Shown in pieces: positions 57,559 to 64,000 of a stretch of 64,000 nucleotides of DNA; the first letter of the stretch is position 1, and each line of letters begins with the position of its first letter. The translations under genes were made by a program, and so were the position numbers. A model generated the notes under the pieces. That model had not been told where the DNA came from and did not search any database. It saw nothing but the letters and a program-made list of their open reading frames with translations. This DNA comes from JAVJSD01 sp040219575 (GTDB lineage: Bacteria > Planctomycetota > Planctomycetia > Pirellulales > Pirellulaceae), in contig JAVJSD010000089.1 of assembly GCA_040219575.1 (NCBI GenBank), forward strand, positions 66,140-130,139, given 5' to 3'.

Positions 57559-60500
57559 ATGATGAAGAGTCTCCAATTGCTCCCTGGAACGCTGCTGACG
57601 GCGCTACTCGTCGTGTTCCCCGCTGCTGCCGCGGAACCTCCGCAACTTCGAGGTATTCGTGAAGCGGTTCTCGACACCTTGCGCGAAACGCCGAAGTCGG
57701 AGTTTCCGGACGAGGGGATCCCGTTGCGAGTCTCGGCCCCAGCGGCGGCCGACGTGAAGACGTGGCATTATCGGACCGGCGTTCCCTTGGGATTGGGTGC
57801 GTTCAAGAAGGGGGACCGCGTCGAGTTGTTCCGCGGAGATCGCAAGATTCCGGTGCAAACCGAAGTGCTGGCCATGTGGGGGCCGGTCGACAGCGAGTTC
57901 GGCGAAGCGGTGAAGTGGCTGGGGGTGGATTTTGTAGATGCGGTCGCGAGGGGCGAGTCGCCCGAGTATCGTTTGAAGCTCGCGACAGAGGTGGATGCCG
58001 AACGAGCGCTGCGCATCGACGAAACGGCGGAAGCGATCACGGTCGACAGCGGACGTCTGAAGTTCACAATTTCCAAACCCGGTTCTCAACTGGGGTTGAA
58101 TCTCTTTCAGGCGGTCGAGGTCGATGGGAAGTCGGTAATTGCCCCCGGCAGTCAGGCAGGCGCTTACCTGGTGGATGGTGCGGGGCGCGAGTTTCGTGCG
58201 GCCCATGACGCCACGGCCGAGGTCCGCATCGAGATGCAAGGGCCGCTGGCGGCGGTGATTCGCGCCGAAGGCTGGTTCGTGAATCCTGACGCGGACGTCG
58301 CCGCTCCGCCGGGCGAACCACTGGCTCGACCGAAGGGAGGCTTTTGCCGATTCGTGACTCGACTTTATGTGGCGGCCGGTCAGCCGGATGTTCGGATGCA
58401 GCATACCTTTGTGCTGACCGAGGACTCGGAGCAGACGACCTACGGCGATATTGGTTTCCGGTTGCCGTTGGCGCAGGACAAGGCGACGGCGCAGTTCGGC
58501 GGCGTGGAAGGGACGTTTACCGAACCCGTTCATCTCCTGCAAAAATCTTGGGACGCGTTCGACGTGCTTGCCGGGCATGAAACCCGCGCGACGGGCGCTA
58601 AGGCCAAGGGCTGGGTGCGGGCCGGGAAGTTGGGCGTCGCGGTCCGCGACTTCTGGCAGAATTTCCCGCTGGAACTCGAAGTCGATCCGGCCGCTGGCGA
58701 ACTCGCCGTTCACTTCTGGCCGAAACACGGCGCTCCGCGCATCGAGACGAGCGAAACGCTCAGCGACGACAACGCTTGGCGGTTGCCTTTCGTGCATTCA
58801 GGAAGCAAGCTCGATTTTCGAGTTCCCGAAGCGCTGAAAGACGCCAAACAATACGCAGCTCTGCATGCCGGCGGCTATGTCCCGAAGATGTATCTGGCGA
58901 ACGCGATCGGCATCGCCAAGACGCACGATCTGTTGATCAATTTCGACGCGGAACGGGACTTTACTGATCGTGCCGCCGCTTTTCAGGCGAACGCGCAGGT
59001 CCTTCCCGATCCGGAGTATATCGCCGCGACGAAAGTCTTCGGCCCCATTCCGGCGGCCGACGCCGAGCGGCATCCGTTGATCGAACACCGTTTCAACAAC
59101 AGCATGAAATGGATCATTCGCAGCAAGGATGCGTTCGGCAGTTTCGGAATGTGGAACTATGGCGACGTTCAGATGATGTTCGTCACGAAGCACGGTATCG
59201 TCTGGCCCGACTACCGACGGCTGTGGGGCGCGACCCACTACAACAACGCGCGGGTGGCTTGGTGGCTGGCTTGGCGCAGCGGCGACCAGGAAATCCTGCA
59301 GCATGCTCGGCGTGAAACGCAGCATCTCATCGACGTCGATCATTGCCACTGGACCAACGAGTTCTTTACATCCCTGGAACGGCAACCGACCGACAGCGCG
59401 CGCAAAGCGGTGGGCGGACTCTGCGATTACAAAGGCGTCGTCCACTGGCACTGCGGCGACGGCGGTTCCTACAACGCCTGTCTAGATTACATGCTTTACG
59501 ACTACTACTTCACGGGCAATCGCCGGGCGTGGGACGTGGCGCAAGAACACGGAAACTATATCACTCGCACTGCGGCCCAGAACATCGGACGCGGCGCGGC
59601 CGGTCAGTCCGATACGTTGGTCGAGTACTATCAAGCCACGTGGGATCCGCGGGTGGGCGAGAAGTTGCGAAATCACGCCGCGCGGATCATGGCCACGCCC
59701 GCCGACAAGCACGACGATTTGCTCGACTGGACTCCGTGGTTGCAGCGGTACTGGGAACTGACGCACGACCCCGCGGCCCGCGACTATCTGCTCGATTGGG
59801 TCGAGAACCGCGGCGGCGGACGCCTGTACCTTTATGCCTACGCCTACTACATGACCGGCGATCGCAAGTACGCCACGCGTTGCGCCCGCACGATTTTGCG
59901 CAACTCGCTCACTACGACCGTCCGGGACGACGAGTACGATGGGACGATCGGACGTTTCTGGAAGAGTTGGACGGACGGCGTGACGGCGGAATTGCTGTCG
60001 CTGGCCGCGGCCCGCGCGACGGAAACGACGCTGGCGGATTTTCAGCTTGCCGAGTGGCCGTACTGGGTCGGCTGGAACGTCATGTCGCCCCCCACCTTCT
60101 CACGGAGCCTCGCCACAGACTATTTCGGCGGGACGTTTCCCTGGCCGGATCAGGACCAGGCGCGCATCACGGCGGTGATCCATCACGACGGCAAACGCTC
60201 GACTCCGCTCTGGCTTGGCAGCATCCAGCAAGATCCGCGCGGCGTGAGATTTCGGGTCACTGCACCTGACGGTTCGATCCCCAGCGAATTTTTTCGCCCT
60301 GGCTACTGGCGCGTCATTCAAGGCAGTTCGCGCGAAGGTCCCACGGCAATCCGCAAGACATGGCCGCCCAAGGCGATGCCTGGCGACAAGGTGCAGATTG
60401 AAGATCGTGAATTCACGGTGAACAAGTACCGACAAGTCGTCATCGAATCGCAGCCGCTCGAAAGCCCGGAAAGCCTGTATGCCCTGGCGTCCCGGCGACT

Positions 60501-60969
60501 CGTGTTGGACGAAAACGACGCCAAAGGTTTTTACACGATCACCTACGACGGCACCTTGATTCAGCCGGTTCCCCTACTGCCGCCTGATCGAAAGATCTGG
60601 CTGAAGATCGGTGCGGAATCGACGATGACTTTGTCGGGATTCCAGTTCTTCTACGTGCCGGAGAACGCCACACAGTTTGAACTCAGCTTCTTGCCCGGCT
60701 ACACGCGAGACCGGTTCGATAACAAGCTGGAACTGGCTGCGGGAGCGATTCTCAACCCCAACGCTGAACCGGTCGCCGCGATCCGTTGCGGCCTCGAGAC
60801 ACGCCCTCATGTCGTGCGGATCGACGTCCCTCCGGCACATCGCGGCAGAACCTGGTGCATTGCCGGAGCGGGCTATTGCCTCACCGCCATGAAGGGCGTG
60901 CCTCCCTATATTTCTCCGGCGTTCCAAACATTTGCCGATGAGCCACGCGTCCCGGAATTCGCACCGTAG
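57559..60969 (+). CDS. exo-rhamnogalacturonan-lyase-like (PcRGLX/YetA family) protein
   Basis: A 1136-residue secreted protein. GGAAGAAG precedes a MetMet start, and a signal peptide (LLPGTLLTALLVVFPAAAA) follows. The N-terminal RIFT-barrel region contains GIPLRVSAPAAADVKTWHYR, then PLGLGAFKKGDRVELFRGDR, typical of YetA/PcRGLX proteins. The central alpha-barrel-like region has HRFNNSMKWIIRSKDAFGSF, NNARVAWWLAWRSGD and YWELTHDPAARDYLLDWVEN. The family includes exo-acting pectin (rhamnogalacturonan I) lyases that release unsaturated disaccharides. Catalytic residues were not mapped. Together with the broken SASA esterase upstream it suggests pectin breakdown in the accessory region. Confidence 0.8.
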   Translation: MMKSLQLLPGTLLTALLVVFPAAAAEPPQLRGIREAVLDTLRETPKSEFPDEGIPLRVSAPAAADVKTWHYRTGVPLGLGAFKKGDRVELFRGDRKIPVQTEVLAMWGPVDSEFGEAVKWLGVDFVDAVARGESPEYRLKLATEVDAERALRIDETAEAITVDSGRLKFTISKPGSQLGLNLFQAVEVDGKSVIAPGSQAGAYLVDGAGREFRAAHDATAEVRIEMQGPLAAVIRAEGWFVNPDADVAAPPGEPLARPKGGFCRFVTRLYVAAGQPDVRMQHTFVLTEDSEQTTYGDIGFRLPLAQDKATAQFGGVEGTFTEPVHLLQKSWDAFDVLAGHETRATGAKAKGWVRAGKLGVAVRDFWQNFPLELEVDPAAGELAVHFWPKHGAPRIETSETLSDDNAWRLPFVHSGSKLDFRVPEALKDAKQYAALHAGGYVPKMYLANAIGIAKTHDLLINFDAERDFTDRAAAFQANAQVLPDPEYIAATKVFGPIPAADAERHPLIEHRFNNSMKWIIRSKDAFGSFGMWNYGDVQMMFVTKHGIVWPDYRRLWGATHYNNARVAWWLAWRSGDQEILQHARRETQHLIDVDHCHWTNEFFTSLERQPTDSARKAVGGLCDYKGVVHWHCGDGGSYNACLDYMLYDYYFTGNRRAWDVAQEHGNYITRTAAQNIGRGAAGQSDTLVEYYQATWDPRVGEKLRNHAARIMATPADKHDDLLDWTPWLQRYWELTHDPAARDYLLDWVENRGGGRLYLYAYAYYMTGDRKYATRCARTILRNSLTTTVRDDEYDGTIGRFWKSWTDGVTAELLSLAAARATETTLADFQLAEWPYWVGWNVMSPPTFSRSLATDYFGGTFPWPDQDQARITAVIHHDGKRSTPLWLGSIQQDPRGVRFRVTAPDGSIPSEFFRPGYWRVIQGSSREGPTAIRKTWPPKAMPGDKVQIEDREFTVNKYRQVVIESQPLESPESLYALASRRLVLDENDAKGFYTITYDGTLIQPVPLLPPDRKIWLKIGAESTMTLSGFQFFYVPENATQFELSFLPGYTRDRFDNKLELAAGAILNPNAEPVAAIRCGLETRPHVVRIDVPPAHRGRTWCIAGAGYCLTAMKGVPPYISPAFQTFADEPRVPEFAP

Positions 60970-61048
60970 GAGTAATCTGCACCGCTCCGATGACGGCGTA
61001 AGTTGCCCTCAAAGAAGTATTGCCGCCAACAGAAAGCGAAGTGGCCGT

Positions 61049-62167
61049 ATGGCACGTTCAGCGCACTCGCATCGAATTCATGATCGCCAACAGGTCGGAG
61101 CCATCGGCACGTTGTCTCGGCGGGAGTTTCTGGCATCCACCGCTGCCCTGGCGACAGCATCGATGGCCCCACGGCTTGTTGCCGAGGACCGGCCTGACGC
61201 CCCCATCTCGTTCTTCCTCGTCGGCGACACGCACTACTTGGCTGATAAGGACGCGCCGGACCAACTGGACGAACGCTCGCGCCGTGTCACGACCGGGTTG
61301 ATCGACACGCTGAATGAACTGCCCGGCACCTCGATCCCTGAAACAGCGGCGGGGGGAATCGTCGCCCATCCCCATGGCGTGATCCACGCCGGCGATCTGA
61401 TCGACAGTGGAGACAAGAACGGGAAGTCCTGGGAAAGGATGCAGGCCACCGAATGGGATGCCTACACTGCCGATTTCGGCGTAGACGGAAGGGATGGCCG
61501 TTTGAAGTATCCCGTGTTCGAGGTCCACGGAAACCACGATGGCCCGCACGGCAAAGGCCTCGCCATCGACGGCATCGTCGAGCGCAACAAGCAACGTGGC
61601 GGCTTGGCCGGCATCTCGTCGAATGGATTGCATTGTTCCTGGGACTGGGGGCCGCTGCATCTGCTCAATCTGGGGATCGTCGTCGGGCAAGTACCGGACG
61701 TGACGCAGCGTCGCCGCTATGATCCGATGGGCAGCCTGGAGTTTCTGGTTAAAGATCTGCGCGAACGTGTCGGCGATAGCGGCCGCCCCGTGGTCATCAC
61801 GCACCATATCGACCTCGCCCGCTACACCACGCCCTGCGACGCCACCGATCCGGCCAACCTAAACCGAGAATGGCACCCTTGCGATGTTCGCGGATTCTAC
61901 AACGCAATACGCGACTACAACGTGATCGCGATTCTGTACGGGCATACTCACGCCAGGAAGGTGCTGACGTGGGACGGCAGTTCCACTCGCGCCGAACGAG
62001 GCATCTCGGTGTTCAACGTCGACAACTCCAGCCACTTCCACAGCGACAATCAGGCATTTCTCTACTTCGAGATCGGGCCGGACGAGATACTGGTCCGAGA
62101 GTGCGCCACAACCGATGGCTGGCAGGGCTACCAGTGGACGCCCCAGGTTTGGAAGCGGCGAGTCTAA
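61049..62167 (+). CDS. Tat-exported metallophosphoesterase
   Basis: A 372-residue protein from the ATG at 61049; an earlier in-frame ATG at 60932 overlaps the previous gene. The twin-arginine signal SRREFLASTAALATASM is at residues ~22-38. The metal-binding motifs of calcineurin-like phosphoesterases are all there: GDTHYLADK, HAGDLIDSGD, HGNHDGPHG, ITHHIDLAR and YGHTHARK. It hydrolyses a phosphate ester outside the cytoplasm; planctomycete relatives are uncharacterised. It starts 79 bases after the lyase stop and may be co-transcribed with it. Confidence 0.88.
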   Translation: MARSAHSHRIHDRQQVGAIGTLSRREFLASTAALATASMAPRLVAEDRPDAPISFFLVGDTHYLADKDAPDQLDERSRRVTTGLIDTLNELPGTSIPETAAGGIVAHPHGVIHAGDLIDSGDKNGKSWERMQATEWDAYTADFGVDGRDGRLKYPVFEVHGNHDGPHGKGLAIDGIVERNKQRGGLAGISSNGLHCSWDWGPLHLLNLGIVVGQVPDVTQRRRYDPMGSLEFLVKDLRERVGDSGRPVVITHHIDLARYTTPCDATDPANLNREWHPCDVRGFYNAIRDYNVIAILYGHTHARKVLTWDGSSTRAERGISVFNVDNSSHFHSDNQAFLYFEIGPDEILVRECATTDGWQGYQWTPQVWKRRV

Positions 62168-62176
62168 GCACGCCAC

Positions 62177-62731
62177 ATGAAGACATTTCGCACAATTCGC
62201 GAGGCCTTGGCCTACACCGTCAACACGCTCATCGCCGCTGGGCACACGTACATCATCAACGTACGTGGGCCAAGCGAAATCGCGTCCAACGAGGCGGCAG
62301 CGATCCAATTTGTCGCGCAGCACATGGTGTACAACGACGGCAAACTTGGGCTGACGATGAACCTTCCGTTCGACCCTGCCTCGGGAGAGTTCGCGCATCT
62401 CGTGCAATTTGTCGGTGCAGGAGTCGAACAGCACTTCGACGAGTACTACGTCAATGGGATTCCTTCCTACGCACTGCGTCTCCTGACGGACATTGATTTG
62501 GCGAAAAACGTCGCCTTGTTCATCCTCTCCAGAGTCCACGGTTACAAGCCCTCAACACAGTTCGAGTGCGAGGTCCATGACGAGGGGCCGCTCCCCAGCG
62601 AAACGCAAGTTACTGTCGACCGCGTCGAGATGGGCATCCGAACTCCACGATGCGAGGCTCTGGCGATAGATCGCCCAGAAGTGAAAGAGCCTTCAAAGTC
62701 GAACTCTCACTCCCCGGCCCCTTCTGCGTGA
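62177..62731 (+). CDS. hypothetical protein, probably chimeric at its 3' end
   Basis: A 184-residue frame starting 9 bases after the metallophosphatase. The first ~150 residues look like a real globular protein: KTFRTIREALAYTVNTLIAA, NEAAAIQFVAQHMVYNDGK and the segment starting YVNGIPSYALRLLTDIDLAK. The last ~32 residues (after VTVDRVEMG) read antisense through a methyltransferase fragment, so the original C-terminus seems lost at a junction near 62633. No family was recognised. It may be expressed with an artificial tail. Confidence 0.55.
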   Translation: MKTFRTIREALAYTVNTLIAAGHTYIINVRGPSEIASNEAAAIQFVAQHMVYNDGKLGLTMNLPFDPASGEFAHLVQFVGAGVEQHFDEYYVNGIPSYALRLLTDIDLAKNVALFILSRVHGYKPSTQFECEVHDEGPLPSETQVTVDRVEMGIRTPRCEALAIDRPEVKEPSKSNSHSPAPSA

Positions 62732-62786
62732 TGCCCTCGTAAAACGAGAACACCATTTCCAGTGGTGGTTCCGCTGCCTCACTCAT
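62610..62786 (-). pseudogene. N-terminal remnant of a SAM-dependent methyltransferase
   Basis: The minus-strand frame from the ATG at 62786 reads MSEAAEPPLEMVFSFYEGI, then TLKALSLLGDLSPEPRIVEF and GC, the first strand and loop leading into the SAM-binding motif I of class I methyltransferases. After EFGC it turns into unrelated sequence (PSRRGRQ, stop). The rest of the ~250-residue enzyme is missing. The break coincides with the 3' break of the opposite-strand gene, marking a recombination junction at about 62633. Confidence 0.6.
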
Positions 62787-62947
62787 TTGTCTCTCGCTTT
62801 CGTCCGTTTGCCAAATCCCATCGCGTGGTTGTCGAATGGCTAACAAAAGGTCAGAGGCTTGGGATTCCAGCAAGCGTGATGAACGACGCCCCGGCTAGCG
62901 CGTGGCCAACCGGGGCGTCGGTGTCCTGATCCAAGGGAAGCCGGACG

Positions 62948-63793
62948 TTACTGACCCTTCGGTCCCGTCAACTTGGCAGCCGCAGCGGCAAGTTGCAGTC
63001 GCCTCTGAATGTCCCGATCAGCACGGCCAGCGTATTCCCGAACCTCTTCGTCCCGGTCCCGCTCTGACGCTTCTGTCACTCGGCTCGAAATGGCGCGGAG
63101 TGTTTCCAGTTCGGGATCTTTGGAAACCACCCAAGACAGCAGGACAGCGGCGTAACGCCTTCGTTTGACATCTTCATGCGTCAGCGTCTGGGCCAGGGCA
63201 ACCATGCCAGCCCGGAGCGTTTCTTCGTCGCGAACACGTGGCAGGGCGCTCTTCAATGCGCGGCCCGCGAATTCGCGGACATCGGCGTTCGGATCTTCAA
63301 TCGTCGCCGACAGCAGCGGGGGCATCGACTGCACGAGCAGCGGTTCGTAATCGATCTGAGGGATGACCCGGGAAAGCTGGACTGCGCAGTAACGACGACG
63401 AGTCTCCTCCACTTCTGCCGCGTTGAGCGCATCGACCATCGGTGGCACAGCGCCCCGCAGAATCGAAACATCGTCTACGTTCTGCAAGCAATGCTGCAAC
63501 GCACGGCCAGCGTATTCGCGGACGGTGCTGTACGGATCACGAAGTGTTACGTCGACCAGGGGCAGGACGAAGTGTGCCAGCGTCTTGGAATCGTCGATCT
63601 CGCGGATAGTGCCTGACAAGGCGACGGCTGAGGAACTGCGAACGCGACCGTCCTGATGACGAAGCAAGCGGACCAAACCAGGAACGTCTTTGGCCTGTTT
63701 CAGCTTCGGGACGTCCTGGCCCAGAGAAGTTCCAACTCCCGGGGCGAGACAGAGCGCTGCGGCGATCACAGTGAGAGTTGTTGAACGATTCAT
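62948..63793 (-). CDS. secreted HEAT-repeat protein
   Basis: A 281-residue protein; the ATG at 63793 is preceded by GAGGTGGACC. The signal peptide is LTVIAAALCLAPGVGTSLG. It is built of about five helical repeats: LVRLLRHQDGRVRSSSAVAL, DPYSTVREYAGRALQHCLQN, EETRRRYCAVQLSRVIPQ, DPNADVREFAGRALKSALPR and HEDVKRRRYAAVLLSWVVSK. Two near-identical repeat ends (VREYAGRAL/VREFAGRAL) show internal duplication. Such proteins are protein-binding scaffolds; no partner is evident. It is the last gene of the window on this strand. Confidence 0.85.
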   Translation of the reverse strand: MNRSTTLTVIAAALCLAPGVGTSLGQDVPKLKQAKDVPGLVRLLRHQDGRVRSSSAVALSGTIREIDDSKTLAHFVLPLVDVTLRDPYSTVREYAGRALQHCLQNVDDVSILRGAVPPMVDALNAAEVEETRRRYCAVQLSRVIPQIDYEPLLVQSMPPLLSATIEDPNADVREFAGRALKSALPRVRDEETLRAGMVALAQTLTHEDVKRRRYAAVLLSWVVSKDPELETLRAISSRVTEASERDRDEEVREYAGRADRDIQRRLQLAAAAAKLTGPKGQ

Positions 63794-64000
63794 GGTCCAC
63801 CTCGATCTGTCCTGGTTCAGCGGGACCTGGAATTTGGGCGAGTGGTCGTTAGCGAATTTGTGAGGGCGTCCTGCCATTCGGGTCGCGGCTTCGTGCCGCG
63901 AAGGTTTATCGCTTTGGCGCCAATCCCGAAGGAGGGAAGACGGGCAGCCCACGTCGCCATGGACTGCCCGAGCTTCGGTCTTGGCCCCTGGGACGGCGCT
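63794..64000. other. intergenic sequence to window end
   Basis: It contains the promoter region of the HEAT gene and a 7-bp stem with a long loop (CGGGCAG...CTGCCCG, about 63941-63970). No gene was seen. Confidence 0.35.

Noticed and set aside
55247..64000. A direct repeat of the tRNA-Arg 3' end that would mark an island end
   Set aside because: No copy of the T-arm sequence was found by eye up to 64000; the island, if one exists, may end beyond the window.

Overview
The window is a high-G+C chromosomal segment from a planctomycete (phylum Planctomycetota, probably Pirellulales or a close relative; the order is inference). The support is family content: a DUF1549/DUF1553 gene followed by a DUF1501 gene, several PVC-type heme-binding proteins with c-type CxxCH motifs, formylglycine-generating-enzyme-like proteins, a sulfatase, ECF sigma factors of planctomycete type, and many very short intergenic hairpins.

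Layout. 1-2591 (minus): ABC exporter (GldF/GldG-like fusion permease, cut by the window edge, plus ATPase). 3262-10294 (plus): ECF sigma factor, short membrane anti-sigma-like protein, secreted coiled-coil protein, DUF1549/1553 cytochrome, DUF1501 Tat protein and a Lys/Ala-rich secreted protein, with two good intrinsic terminators (9510-9551 and 10379-10420). 10545-18558 (plus): ArsR-type regulator with a dyad abutting its start codon, a double SUMF1-domain protein, a thioredoxin-like secreted protein, an S9 peptidase and three consecutive AIM24 genes. 18616-21287: small membrane protein, ECF sigma factor, sulfatase. 21484-31447: two giant paralogous electron-transfer fusions. 32326-35082 (minus): a third PVC-type cytochrome. 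35303-45340: housekeeping and metabolic genes (CYTH protein, citrate synthase, GlmU-N-like nucleotidyltransferase, MgtE, CobB-like amidotransferase, RNase III, PP-loop tRNA thiolation protein, Uma2 protein). 45379-54873: membrane proteins, a beta-propeller/MauG-type cytochrome, a transglutaminase-like protein, a prokaryotic RING protein, a redoxin-cytochrome-copper monooxygenase fusion and a translationally coupled QueD.

55174-63793 looks like an accessory, rearranged region. It starts with a tRNA-Arg(CCG), then holds an IS256-type transposase truncated at both ends and abutting a broken SASA-type esterase. A Rieske ferredoxin, an exo-rhamnogalacturonan-lyase-like protein, a Tat metallophosphatase, two truncated genes facing each other across a junction near 62633, and a secreted HEAT protein follow.

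The main theme is extracytoplasmic redox chemistry. Six proteins here carry c-type heme motifs, and the two largest join a sugar-dehydrogenase-like propeller, HEAT repeats, a cupredoxin and a terminal cytochrome c in one chain. The best candidates for something undescribed are these fusions with their catalytic-serine-less SGNH domain, a dispersed family of paired hairpins with covarying stems, a 33-bp inverted-repeat element, a P-loop-less CobB homologue, and some very small genes. No CRISPR array, prophage, defence island or riboswitch was recognised. No database search was possible, so family names rest on motif recognition.
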